Source of the DNA: Planctomycetota bacterium
GTDB lineage: Bacteria > Planctomycetota > PUPC01 > JACPCR01
NCBI GenBank assembly: GCA_027625095.1
Contig: JAQBXN010000023.1
Span: forward strand, 1-64,000
Length of the DNA: 64,000 bases
Direction of reading: 5' to 3'
Within the stretch, counting starts at the first letter, position 1, and the number at the start of each line of letters is the position of its first letter. Below are positions 10,948-19,471 of this stretch, in pieces. The position numbers were made by a program, and so were the translations under genes. The notes below the pieces were generated by a model, which saw only the letters and a program-made list of their open reading frames with translations, ran no database searches and was not told the origin of the DNA.

Positions 10948-11922
10948 CTACTTACCTTGCAGCGCTCCGGTCTTGGGGGATGGCTTTTCGGGCGGCTCCA
11001 CTCCGCTCGCCCTGAGAAACTCGTCCATCATTTCCTCCACCATGCGGACGACGATCCGCCGGTGCCGGATAATCAGACGGCCGTCGATGAATCTGAGGAT
11101 GGCTTCAGGAGCTTCCCAATCCGCTGCAATGGAATTTCGAATCACCTCAAGCAAGACCTCACGGCTCTCTTCCTTCAATTCCTCTCGAAGATCATAAGCC
11201 CGATAGACGATCTGCATGTTGCGCTGTGACGGCAGCTCTTGCAGACGCTCCGGTGTCGAGATGAATATGGCTTCGTCAGCGATCGCATACGAAAGATTCA
11301 CAATTCGAAGAATCCAGTCGATAGCTGAATAAATCTTCATATCGGTGACTTTCAGAGTAACCGGAATTCTGTCGTCACCGAAGGCCGGATCGAGCACCAT
11401 GTTGGTATTGGTCAGATTCGAGAGGAACGCCACAACATCCGGGAGCGGCGTATCCACAAAATCGAATGAGATCCTCTTGTCCATTTGTCGACGGATTTGC
11501 TCTTTCCATTCCGGCTCTGGCTCGGGCATTGGAATTAATGGTCTAGGCCGCGCCGCCCTTCTTTGTATTGTCTCCACCAGCAGGAGTTCCTCCGGCGTCC
11601 CTTCCGGGGCAGGCTCATTCGCCTGGTCATTAGTGCCATTCGGATGCTCTTCGGGAGCGTCTGTCAGAAGTGCCGGGCCATCGATCTCGGGCGGTCTCTT
11701 GAGGGGGACGCCCTCAAAGAACTCTTGCGTACTCTCTGGGACAGTTTGACCGGGTACCGGAGATGATTTCATCATCAGAAACGTAACCACCAGAAGGGCG
11801 GGCACTGCCAGCACCATCAATATGAGAAGAACGCCAAGGCCGCTGCCACCGGGCGAATTCTGGTTTACGGGCCGCAGATCAAAGCGAGTCGTATCGCTGG
11901 TTTTCTGTTCGTCATTGGCCAT
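10948..11922 (-). CDS. Membrane-anchored protein with secretin/TonB short N-terminal (STN)-like domain
   Basis: A 324-residue protein with a short cytoplasmic start, one membrane helix (about residues 30-52, LLILMVLAVPALLVVTFLMM), a long Pro/Glu-rich linker and a C-terminal folded region. Residues about 145-225 follow the STN/secretin N0 pattern: ISFDFVDTPLPDVVAFLSN, then VTLKVTDMKIYSAIDWILR and a closing AIFISTP strand. In secretins and TonB receptors this fold is a protein-protein contact domain. No secretin barrel follows here, so the domain is probably displayed in the periplasm as an adaptor. After it comes a region ending in VRMVEEMMDEFLRASG. PVC bacteria have many such proteins without assigned function. 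The gene stands alone on the minus strand; neither neighbour suggests a pathway. Confidence 0.7.
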   Translation of the reverse strand: MANDEQKTSDTTRFDLRPVNQNSPGGSGLGVLLILMVLAVPALLVVTFLMMKSSPVPGQTVPESTQEFFEGVPLKRPPEIDGPALLTDAPEEHPNGTNDQANEPAPEGTPEELLLVETIQRRAARPRPLIPMPEPEPEWKEQIRRQMDKRISFDFVDTPLPDVVAFLSNLTNTNMVLDPAFGDDRIPVTLKVTDMKIYSAIDWILRIVNLSYAIADEAIFISTPERLQELPSQRNMQIVYRAYDLREELKEESREVLLEVIRNSIAADWEAPEAILRFIDGRLIIRHRRIVVRMVEEMMDEFLRASGVEPPEKPSPKTGALQGK

Positions 11923-12106
11923 CAGTCAGTCTCCAACCAAAAGCAGTTGTGATATCAGTTGCCCAGCCTCGGCAGGCGGGCATTTCTGCGAATCATACAA
12001 ACAGCCCCTCTGATTTCCTGACTTAAGCCAAAAAACCTTCCTCACCATCCGGGCGGGCCGGCTTCAACAACTAGCGAAGCTTCGCCTCAAACCGTCGAGC
12101 GGTCCC

Positions 12107-12192
12107 TCGTAGCGCTGCCCTCCAGGGCGGCGGTTTATTGGAGCCGAAGGCTCGCAGGAAAAACCACTCCGGCCTGGAGGCCAGAGCTACGA
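12107..12192. repeat. Imperfect hairpin element (CGTAG...CTACG)
   Basis: The left arm begins TCGTAGCGCTGCCCTCCAGG (12107-12126) and the right arm (12164-12192) folds back on it as TCGTAGCTCTGGCCTCCAGG, a long imperfect inverted repeat around a loop of about 30 bases. It lies in a 770-base region without genes, next to a second element with similar CTAC/GTAG ends at 12290-12355. The design resembles non-autonomous palindromic repeats. No encoded protein is present. Confidence 0.5.
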
Positions 12193-12289
12193 TAGCTGGT
12201 CGCTCTGAAAATTTGACACTTCTGTTAAGTTTTGAGCAGTTGTAGACGACCAGTGACGGAGGTGTTCTTACGGATTCTGCATTGGCAAT

Positions 12290-12355
12290 GTAGGATGGGC
12301 GTCCCCACCCGTCTTGAGTTCCCGGGCAAGAGACGGCCGAGGACGGCCATCCTAC
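12290..12355. repeat. MITE-like inverted repeat (GTAGGATGG...CCATCCTAC)
   Basis: The outer nine bases GTAGGATGG (12290-12298) and CCATCCTAC (12347-12355) pair exactly, and pairing continues inward with few mismatches (CGTCC..CCGTCT against its counterpart) for about 25 bases. The element is 66 bases, lacks a T-run, and sits in a gene-free region. It looks like a small dispersed palindrome; only one copy is in the window. Confidence 0.55.
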
Positions 12356-12627
12356 GAAAGCGGGCCGACCCGTTAGAAATCCGTCAAAACTCATCCGTCT
12401 TGGACTACCAGACTTGTTTGGCTTGCGAAGCGAGTGGACAAAGGAAGATGAATACGCTGTGCATGATGGTCAGGAAAGTACGCTAACAGGATGCTGGCTG
12501 CATCTGTGGAATTCTCCCTTTCATGTGTGAATGAAGCTTGGGATTGCCCTGACTTCCCAACCGCTTCGGGATAAAGATTTGACTGGCATTATTCCGACGC
12601 TGGCGTTCAGCCCGGCAGTCTCCTGCC

Positions 12628-12665
12628 AAAAAATAACGGCCAGGAGCATCATGCTCCTGGCCGTT
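12628..12665 (-). terminator. Rho-independent terminator of the repetitive exported protein gene
   Basis: A perfect 15-base-pair stem (AACGGCCAGGAGCAT with its complement, one-base loop) occupies 12635-12665. Read on the minus strand, it is followed by ATTTTTT (12633-12628). It lies 28 bases past the stop of the minus-strand gene ending at 12693, which is the right place and direction for an intrinsic terminator. Confidence 0.9.
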
Positions 12666-12692
12666 TTCCCGTAGACACCGGAGTGTATCAGT

Positions 12693-13850
12693 CTAGCGGC
12701 GGCGGCCGCCGGACGACCTTGAACTCCCTCCGGATTTCTTTGATGTTGTGGGCCTGCTGCTGGTCGAGTCGCGGCGGGAAGGGACCGAGCCTTTATTGGC
12801 TGAGCTGCGGCTCGCTGGGTCTGATTTTGAAAAGGAGCGGCTGGCCGGAGAGCGGCTCACAGAGCCATCGACCTTGCGACCACTCTCTGTGCGACTCACT
12901 GTCTTTTCGCGGTCGGTCTTCCAAGAGGCGCCGTTCGAGTTTGAACCGGTCGTAGTGCTTTCACGGGCACGGCCGTTTTCGGTCTTGGTCACTGTTCCCG
13001 AACTTTCAGTGCTGCGCGTGCCACCCTTGGGGCCGGTCGTTTCGCCGGTGCGGGTGCGTTCGAGACCGTTTTCAGTTTTTGAGACCGAGCCCGTTCCGGT
13101 GTGTGTGGTGGTCTGACCGCCCGGTCCGGTACGCTCGCCTGTGGTCTCTCGGCTTCGTCCGTCTTCTGTTTTGGTAACTGTTGTTTCAGAGCTGCGGCTG
13201 GTGGTCTCGCCCTGGCCGTTGGTGCGTTCTCCTTCGCGGCTGATGGTGACCGAGCCGTCGTCATTCTTTGAAACCGTCTTGCTGCTGTCGCCGGTGACGG
13301 TGCCTCCCTTGGAGTTTGCTCCCGTGCTGGAACGTTCGATGGTGACGCCATCTTCCGTCTTTGTGCGGGTGGCACTGGTTTCAGTTTCGTAGGTAGTTCC
13401 ATCCCGGCTGGTGCCGGTGGTTGTGCCGGTGCGTTCAATGCCGTCTGCTGTCTTGGTGACAGTGCCGGTGTAGTCGCGGCTGGCGGTATCGCCGTTGCCG
13501 AATGTCTTGTCAGCGTGGCCCTGGACTGTGGCCGTACCGTCGCCGTTTTTGGTAACCGTACGTCCTCCATCGATGTCCACCGAATGGCCTTTGTCGTCTT
13601 CCTTATGGGTCTGGCTGGTTGTGGTGCGTGAGTCGCCATCAGTATGGCGCTGGACTTCCGTTGTGCTGGTGACCGTTCTGTCCGGTCTGATTTCCTGACG
13701 TTTCTGCAGCCACTTACGCCAGCGATCTTTCAGGCTGCTGGAGTTGCCGGAATTCTCGGAAACGGCGGCTTCGGGATCGTCTGCATGGGACTGAACCGGG
13801 AAGAGGGTCAACAGACTTCCCAGGGCGATGAACAGGCTGAGCTTCTTCAT
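12693..13850 (-). CDS. Exported Thr/Ser/Gly-rich repetitive protein
   Basis: A 385-residue protein with a typical signal peptide (MKKLSLFIALGSLLTLFPVQSHA). After a short Arg-rich linker, most of the protein is a degenerate repeat of roughly 30 residues whose core reads V-T/S-K-T-E-D/N-G followed by R/E and a Thr-Gly-rich stretch. I count about eight cores (VTKNGDG, VTKTADG, VSKNDDG, VTKTEDG, VSKTENG and variants). The C-terminus is Ser/Arg/Lys-rich and basic, ending GGRRR. The alternating Thr/Ser strands suggest a beta-stacked or extended surface fibre; the basic tail may bind the cell wall, LPS or nucleic acid. The start at 13850 has AGAGGT upstream; a longer frame starts at 13907 but puts the signal peptide in the middle. 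It has its own strong terminator, so it is a single-gene unit. I do not recognise a named family. Confidence 0.8.
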   Translation of the reverse strand: MKKLSLFIALGSLLTLFPVQSHADDPEAAVSENSGNSSSLKDRWRKWLQKRQEIRPDRTVTSTTEVQRHTDGDSRTTTSQTHKEDDKGHSVDIDGGRTVTKNGDGTATVQGHADKTFGNGDTASRDYTGTVTKTADGIERTGTTTGTSRDGTTYETETSATRTKTEDGVTIERSSTGANSKGGTVTGDSSKTVSKNDDGSVTISREGERTNGQGETTSRSSETTVTKTEDGRSRETTGERTGPGGQTTTHTGTGSVSKTENGLERTRTGETTGPKGGTRSTESSGTVTKTENGRARESTTTGSNSNGASWKTDREKTVSRTESGRKVDGSVSRSPASRSFSKSDPASRSSANKGSVPSRRDSTSSRPTTSKKSGGSSRSSGGRRR

Positions 13851-14135
13851 TCGTGTTACCTCTGGATTGAAGGGATGGAATTCAAGTGGATGGCTGTAGC
13901 TAAGCATTCTTCATGCCAATGGGCCGCTCCACTATAAGTTCCGCTGCTTAATGGCTTTATGAGCGCGGATAGAATTGGCTCAAGTAGTGAGAGGAGTGTG
14001 TGTAGGTATCTCACACAGGGCCGTGTGGAGATCAACGGCGGTAGCTTTTCTCATATCCACCGGCATTCTGCATTTCTTCCCAGCCTGACCGGCGCGCCCT
14101 ATTACTTTTTCGGCAGCTTCAACACTGGCTCCTGC
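13851..14135. other. Intergenic region, nothing recognised
   Basis: About 285 bases upstream of the repetitive protein gene and downstream of the LOG-family gene (both minus). It should hold the promoter of the former. I see no reading frame with protein-like composition and no clear hairpin with a T-run. Confidence 0.4.
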
Positions 14136-15149
14136 TTACTGCTCGTTGATCCGATCTATGAGTGTTCGAAATCGCCCCACGTCCCACGAGGCGGTCTTGA
14201 AGACCAGTCTTGGCAGGTGCATCAGTTCCGAGGCGTCCTCTTCTTCAGGTAATGCGCCTTCGTGAATTTGAAAACCGCCTTCAGAAAGCAGGTCATCAAA
14301 TTCATACGTCAGACTATCGGCAAATGCCTGCCCAGGATTTGACTTAAGCCGCATCACGAACCGATCACCCACGTAACGATTGGAATGAAAGACTCGATAG
14401 AATTGTGAAATCTCATCGCACGCCTCCTCGATATCATCAGTAACTTTGAACAGATTGAGATCGCCATCTGAAATCAGCCCGTTCCCCAACAACTCCTGAC
14501 GAACAAATTGCTCCCAACGCTGCCAGTAATTCCCCCCCGGCACGTCCAAAAGCACAATCGGCATCGGATTGCTCTTACCCGTCTGCACAAGGGTCAGGGC
14601 TTCAAACGCCTCGTCCATTGTTCCAAACCCGCCGGGAAAACAGGTCAGAGCATTCGTCTCCTTCAGGAAGAGAAGTTTGCGCGTAAAGAAATAGCGAAAC
14701 GTGATCAGTTTCGTGTCCCCGGCAATAAATTCATTCGACGTCTGCTCAAATGGCAGCCGAATATTCAGCCCAAAGCTCCTATCGCGGCCGGCGCCTTCGT
14801 TCCCCGCCTGCATGATCCCTGGCCCCGCACCGGTAATAACCATGAATCCGCGATCAGCAATCATCTTGCTGAATCTCTTTGCCTGCTGATACTCAGCCGA
14901 ATCCGGCTTCGAGCGGGCCGATCCGAAGACACTCACTTTCCGGAGATGCCGATATCCTGAGAAAATCTTGAACGCGTATCGAAATTCCTTGAACGCCTTG
15001 TTCAGCAGCTTGAAATCGACCCGCGCCGCATCATCTTTGAGCAGACTCAGGCAGGTCTGGATCATCTCTTCCGCTATTTCGACATTGTCCGAATCACTGA
15101 AATCTGAAAGCAGTTCTCGGATGAGATCGTTTCGTTCACTGTTGGTCAT
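14136..15149 (-). CDS. LOG-family nucleotide phosphoribohydrolase (long form)
   Basis: A 337-residue Rossmann-like protein with the family signature PGGFGTMDE, preceded by VFGSARSKPDSAEYQQA and TGAGPGIMQAGNEGAG. Members of the TIGR00730/LOG family (once called lysine decarboxylases) split nucleoside 5'-monophosphates at the N-glycosidic bond, releasing a base and ribose 5-phosphate. The conserved Arg/Glu catalytic context (TMDEAFEALTLVQTGK) is intact. About 100 residues of helical sequence precede the Rossmann core, as in the longer PpnN-like class, so general nucleotide salvage is more likely than cytokinin making. I place the start at 15149 (MTNSERN); the frame is open to 15215 but that leader is unlike the family. 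It is divergent from the ApbE gene at 15295. Confidence 0.88.
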   Translation of the reverse strand: MTNSERNDLIRELLSDFSDSDNVEIAEEMIQTCLSLLKDDAARVDFKLLNKAFKEFRYAFKIFSGYRHLRKVSVFGSARSKPDSAEYQQAKRFSKMIADRGFMVITGAGPGIMQAGNEGAGRDRSFGLNIRLPFEQTSNEFIAGDTKLITFRYFFTRKLLFLKETNALTCFPGGFGTMDEAFEALTLVQTGKSNPMPIVLLDVPGGNYWQRWEQFVRQELLGNGLISDGDLNLFKVTDDIEEACDEISQFYRVFHSNRYVGDRFVMRLKSNPGQAFADSLTYEFDDLLSEGGFQIHEGALPEEEDASELMHLPRLVFKTASWDVGRFRTLIDRINEQ

Positions 15150-15294
15150 AGAATCGCTCGCCGGTAGTGATGTCAAAGCAGGATGGAATATAGGCCGTCC
15201 TTGGAACCGAGGCAAAGGTGGACCGTAGTCTTGACGATCCGCGACCAGATTTAATCAAGCTGCCGCTGAGCGCCAGCACCAATAAAGAACAAAA

Positions 15295-16197
15295 GTGATC
15301 AACGAATCTGAAAACCAGCCCCTGCGGTTAGGCAGCACTGAAGATGCTCCCTCGATCCTTTGCTTCGGTCGCGACGCCATGGCCACCACCTTTGAGATAT
15401 TCATAGCGGGCCAGGAGGCTGTTTATGCCGAGCAGGCCGCCCTCGAGGCCCTGGATGAGATCGCCCGCATCGAGGAGGAACTCAGCCGATTCATACCCTC
15501 CAGCGACATCGCCCAGATAAACGCACTCGAACCCGGCGAGAACTGGATTCTTGGCATCAACGCCTTCAATTGCCTGAGACTCGCGAAACAATTGTTCGAA
15601 ACAACCGCGGGCGCCTTCGACGCCGGCGCTGGATCGGACGCAAGCATCGAGTCGCTCAAATTAAGTGAAGATTCAATGGAGTGTACCGTGTCCTCAGAAG
15701 GGCTGCGCATCGACCTTGGAGGCATCGGCAAAGGTTACGCCCTCGACCGTGCCGCAAAAATGTTGCGTGACTGGAGCATCTCCTCAGCCATCCTCCACTG
15801 CGGCCAGAGCACTGCTCTGGCCCTCGATGCTCCACCGAACAATACAGGCTGGAACGTAAGCATCCGTGATCCGCGTGACCACTCACTGAGCCTGGCCCGA
15901 CTGCAGCTATGCAATCAGGCCCTCAGCGGTTCAGGCGTCCTGCTCCACGGCCAACACATCCTCGATCCTCGCAACGGCGAACCAGCCCAAGCCAAAGAGG
16001 GCACGTGGTCCCTGGCACCTTCAGCGGCAATCGCCGACGCACTCTCCACAGCCCTGATGGTGATGAGAAATGAAGAGATTGATGCCTACTTCGCCGCGCA
16101 GCAATGGCACTCCGGCCTCATGCTGCCAAGCGATTCGGACACCCTCCTGAAATGGGGTAACTGGCAACTCTCCGACGCGGATGAAGAGGGCCGCTAA
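15295..16197 (+). CDS. apbE: FAD:protein FMN transferase (ApbE family)
   Basis: ApbE enzymes use FAD to attach FMN covalently to a Thr/Ser of target proteins such as NqrB/RnfD-type redox subunits. The 300 residues show the family landmarks: RDAMATTFEIFIAG near the N-terminus, the nucleotide loop LGGIGKGYALDRAA, a HILDPRNG strand, and the metal-site segment IADALSTALMVM. No signal peptide or lipobox is visible, so unlike many ApbE proteins this one appears cytoplasmic, unless the start is mis-set; GTG at 15295 is the best candidate, with only a weak AAAGAA upstream. No RNF, NQR or other flavoprotein target is encoded nearby, so the substrate is unknown. Confidence 0.9.
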   Translation: MINESENQPLRLGSTEDAPSILCFGRDAMATTFEIFIAGQEAVYAEQAALEALDEIARIEEELSRFIPSSDIAQINALEPGENWILGINAFNCLRLAKQLFETTAGAFDAGAGSDASIESLKLSEDSMECTVSSEGLRIDLGGIGKGYALDRAAKMLRDWSISSAILHCGQSTALALDAPPNNTGWNVSIRDPRDHSLSLARLQLCNQALSGSGVLLHGQHILDPRNGEPAQAKEGTWSLAPSAAIADALSTALMVMRNEEIDAYFAAQQWHSGLMLPSDSDTLLKWGNWQLSDADEEGR

Positions 16198-16344
16198 TGA
16201 AAAGGATGAAATGAACCGCCCTCCTCTTCATCTTTCATCCGTGGTTCGCCTTCATCCGTGCCTGCCAAATGAATGGACACTCCGGGCACCCGCTTTACGA
16301 TTCAACCGCGCGACATTCCGAAATACCTCACGAAGCTGTTATCT
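16198..16344. other. Short intergenic region with TTCATCCGTG repeats
   Basis: TTCATCCGTG occurs at 16234-16243 and again at 16251-16260, in a stretch rich in TTCATC words. This kind of simple-word spacer recurs between genes in this window with different words. No gene is seen; the following signal-peptide start at 16345 has no strong ribosome binding site. Confidence 0.4.
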
Positions 16345-19293
16345 ATGAAGAATCTCTCACTTTTCATCATTGGCCTTACGCTCACGTTTACCACCTCCCA
16401 CGCCGAACAACCCCTCCGGAAGGATCTCCTGGAGAAAATCCTCACAGCCTCTCCTACCAAGGCGCGAGTCCAGCCCAGGAAAGCCCAAAAAGTCCTCATT
16501 TACACCCGGGCTACCGGGTTCGTACATAGCTCGATTCCTTACGGTGCAAGCGCTATCGAAGCTATGGGTAAGAACACTGGCGCGTTTGAGCCAACTATCA
16601 CCGATGACCCGTTTATGTTCGAGGCTGACAAACTCAAGGAGTTTGATGCCGTCTTCCTTGTCAACACCACCGGCGATCTTTTCAAGGCGAAAAAACCCGG
16701 CGAAAACATCGATACGGCTACTTCGGAACGTCTTCGCGAAAACCTGGAACAATTCATTCTCAACGGCGGTGGACTCGGGGGATGCCATGCGGCAACCGAT
16801 TGTTTCTACTCCTGGCCGGGGTTTGGCCTCATGCTTGGTGGTTACTTTTCCGGGCATCCGTGGCACGAAAATGTCGGCATCAAACTCGACGAGCCTGACC
16901 ATCCACTCGTGGCTGCGTTCGGTGGCAAGGACTTTCAGATTGCCGACGAGATTTATCAATTTCGCGCGCCCTGGTCGCGCGGCCGGCTCCGTGTGTTGCT
17001 CAGCCTGGATGTGAATAAGACCAATATGAACAAGGGCGGCATCAACCGAACCGATGGTGACTTCGGGGTAAGCTGGATCCGTAATCACGGCAAAGGCCGG
17101 GTGTTTTACAGCTCGCTCGGGCACCGGGAAGAAATCTACTGGAATCCAACCGTCATGAAATACTACCTCGACGGCATCCAGTTCATGCTGGGCGACCTCG
17201 AAGTAGATGCGTCACCGAGCGGCGATCAGCGAAAGTTCAAGGCCCTCTTCAGTGGTTCGGACACCTCGGCGTTTGAATTCAAGCCCGCCGGCTGGATTGC
17301 GGAAGACGGCGCTCTAGCGCTCCAGCGGGGGGGCGGTGACGCCTGGACAAAAGAGACCTACGGCAACTTTGTCCTCGATCTCGATTTCAAACTCAGCAAG
17401 GGCGCAAACAGCGGCATCTTCATCCATACGGCAAACAAGGGTGACGCGGTACAGTCCGGTATAGAGGTGCAGGTATACGACACCTTCGGCAAAGAAAACC
17501 CCGGCAAAAACGACAACGGCGCGGTCTACGACGTCATGGCACCCAGCAGCAACCCGCTCAAGAAACCCGGCGAATGGAACCGTTACACCATCACCTGCTA
17601 CGACAATAAGATCGAAATCGTCCTCAACGGCACACAGATCATCGACATGGATCGCGACAAATGGACCGAGCCCGGCAAGAACCCGGACGGCACCAATAAC
17701 AAATTCCGCACCGCGTACAAAGACATGGCCCGTGAAGGCTTCATCGGCTTTCAGGATCACGGCAACGCGGTCTGGTACAGCAATGTGAGCGTGCTGCCGC
17801 TGAATAAGGAACGCCGCGCCATGGTCAATTCACTTGCCGGAATGAGCGAAGAGCAGCGACTTCCAAAACTCCTCGAACAACTCGCCGCAGCAGAGACGAG
17901 CAATGCCCGAAAGGATACCGAGGCTGTCCTCATCTACGCGGCCCGCAGCGTCACCGATCAGAGTCGCCGTGCCGACCTTATCCTGAGCGCTCTCAAGGGG
18001 GCCAGTAAGGAAGTACGCATCTCCCTTCTCAGCATGATGGGCAATATCGGTGGCGAAAAAGTCCTCGGCGTTCTGCGTGAGTCCTGTAAGGATGCCGACC
18101 CTGAGATCCGCACGGCAGCGGTGCAGGGCCTTGCTGACTGGCCGGACATGACCGTGATGAACGAGCTGTTCGAAATCGCCAAAACAGCCAAAGAAGAAAA
18201 CATTAAGTCAATTGCCATTAAGGGATATGCAACGAAGCTCACACAGCCCTCGAACCGTAGCGATGAAGAAACGCTCGACCTCTACAAGCAGGTCATCGCA
18301 ATAGCCCCGCAGACGGAACGCAAGCCGCTCTTCGATGGAGTTGCCGAGATGCAGAGTCTGACCACACTCGTGGCGCTGGAAGGCTGGTTTCAAGATGCCA
18401 GCCTGCAAACCGACGCAGGCCTGGCCATCATCAAACTCGCAGGCGCGCTCAGCTCAAAGTACAAATCCGAATCCGAATCCGTCCTCATGAAGGTGGCTGC
18501 GTCTGCCAAAGACGGCGGCCTCAAAGGCAGCGCGCAGCAGGCCATCGACAGAATCCATCAATACGAGGATTTCGTCACCACCTGGCTCTTCTCTGGCCCT
18601 CATATGGATAAGAACGAGAAAGACCTTCTGAAGACCCCGTTTCCACCAGAGTTCGGCCTGGCCAAGGCTGCATCAGAAGATATTGATTTGGACGCGGAGG
18701 AAACTGAAAACGAACCGGACGCCACCAAACCAGGCGCACGCTGGCAATCCGCTGCTGGCAAGGGCGATACGACCTGGATGGTCGACCTCATGGATCTGGC
18801 GCGTGGCGATAATCGCGTCGGCTATCTCCGCACGTGGGTGCATTCCGACAAGGCTCAGAAGCTGCAGCTCCAGGTTGGCTCAGACGATGGCATCAAGGTC
18901 TGGCTCAACAACAAAGTTGTCCACACCAATGATGCCAACCGGGGCATCAAACCCGGCGATGATAAAATTGACGTCGACCTCAAGGCTGGATGGAACGAAG
19001 TCCTGATGAAAATCCGCCAGGGCGGCGGCTCCTGGGCCGCATGCGCTCGCTTCCGCGCGACCGACGGCAAAGGAGCCACAGGTCTCATCCTCCCAGGCGA
19101 CAAGGGCAGCCTCGAAGCGGCCATCAAAGATCTCCAGGATCCCAAACAAAGTCAGAACGCCGCTGCCGCCCTGATCACCATGTGCATCGCCGCACCTGAT
19201 AAAGCCAAAGAACAGAATAGCGCGCTCAAGGCCGCCTTCGGCATCATCAAGGACAACGGCCTCAAAGAAGCTGCCCGTCCGCTGGCGAAGTAA
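16345..19293 (+). CDS. Secreted ThuA - DUF1080 - HEAT-repeat fusion protein
   Basis: A 982-residue exported protein (signal peptide MKNLSLFIIGLTLTFTTSHA). Residues about 45-295 are a ThuA-like, glutamine-amidotransferase-fold domain (VLIYTRATGFVHSSI, GGGLGGCHAATDCFYSW, GHPWHENV). Residues about 310-490 are DUF1080, a concanavalin-like fold now linked to 3-keto-glycoside hydrolysis (GNFVLDLDFKLSKGANSGIF, PGEWNRYTI). Residues about 500-740 are HEAT-like helical repeats. The last 180 residues form a beta-rich module (WLFSGPH..., DNRVGYLRTWV, VGSDDGIKVWLNNK) that recurs twice in the HEAT protein at 22765. Tat oxidoreductase genes follow directly. Together they suggest extracytoplasmic oxidation and cleavage of glycosides. 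The longer frame from 16273 would bury the signal peptide, so I chose 16345. The role of ThuA here is unknown. Confidence 0.88.
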   Translation: MKNLSLFIIGLTLTFTTSHAEQPLRKDLLEKILTASPTKARVQPRKAQKVLIYTRATGFVHSSIPYGASAIEAMGKNTGAFEPTITDDPFMFEADKLKEFDAVFLVNTTGDLFKAKKPGENIDTATSERLRENLEQFILNGGGLGGCHAATDCFYSWPGFGLMLGGYFSGHPWHENVGIKLDEPDHPLVAAFGGKDFQIADEIYQFRAPWSRGRLRVLLSLDVNKTNMNKGGINRTDGDFGVSWIRNHGKGRVFYSSLGHREEIYWNPTVMKYYLDGIQFMLGDLEVDASPSGDQRKFKALFSGSDTSAFEFKPAGWIAEDGALALQRGGGDAWTKETYGNFVLDLDFKLSKGANSGIFIHTANKGDAVQSGIEVQVYDTFGKENPGKNDNGAVYDVMAPSSNPLKKPGEWNRYTITCYDNKIEIVLNGTQIIDMDRDKWTEPGKNPDGTNNKFRTAYKDMAREGFIGFQDHGNAVWYSNVSVLPLNKERRAMVNSLAGMSEEQRLPKLLEQLAAAETSNARKDTEAVLIYAARSVTDQSRRADLILSALKGASKEVRISLLSMMGNIGGEKVLGVLRESCKDADPEIRTAAVQGLADWPDMTVMNELFEIAKTAKEENIKSIAIKGYATKLTQPSNRSDEETLDLYKQVIAIAPQTERKPLFDGVAEMQSLTTLVALEGWFQDASLQTDAGLAIIKLAGALSSKYKSESESVLMKVAASAKDGGLKGSAQQAIDRIHQYEDFVTTWLFSGPHMDKNEKDLLKTPFPPEFGLAKAASEDIDLDAEETENEPDATKPGARWQSAAGKGDTTWMVDLMDLARGDNRVGYLRTWVHSDKAQKLQLQVGSDDGIKVWLNNKVVHTNDANRGIKPGDDKIDVDLKAGWNEVLMKIRQGGGSWAACARFRATDGKGATGLILPGDKGSLEAAIKDLQDPKQSQNAAAALITMCIAAPDKAKEQNSALKAAFGIIKDNGLKEAARPLAK

Positions 19294-19471
19294 GAGCCTT
19301 TGCAGCCTGAGATCGAACAAACATAATCGTCGTGTGCGCTTCCCTCACGGTCGATCTGAATGAACAGGCTGGAAGCCCGTTCTACGACGAATTGCCCGGT
19401 AGATGTGACTGCATCACATCAATCTTGTATTCCAACACTCCACTGTTCCCCCACTACTCCACTCTTCAATC
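19294..19471. other. Intergenic spacer with pyrimidine-rich CTCCA tract
   Basis: About 180 bases before the first Tat oxidoreductase. The last 40 bases are a pyrimidine-rich tract of ACTCCA/CCACT words (about 19436-19470) running up to the start codon. Similar tracts appear at 20747-20800 (inverted), 21305-21374 and 22718-22758. No promoter or gene can be named. Confidence 0.4.

Larger units (their letters stand above)
11923..12634. other. Long intergenic region without a supported gene
   Basis: Over 700 bases between two minus-strand genes contain no reading frame with convincing composition. What it does hold: a small palindrome GCGAAGCTTCGC (near 12074-12085), two imperfect hairpin elements (12107-12192 and 12290-12355), and the start of the terminator zone of the repetitive protein gene. 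The short frames across the hairpins are low-complexity shadows. Confidence 0.5.
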
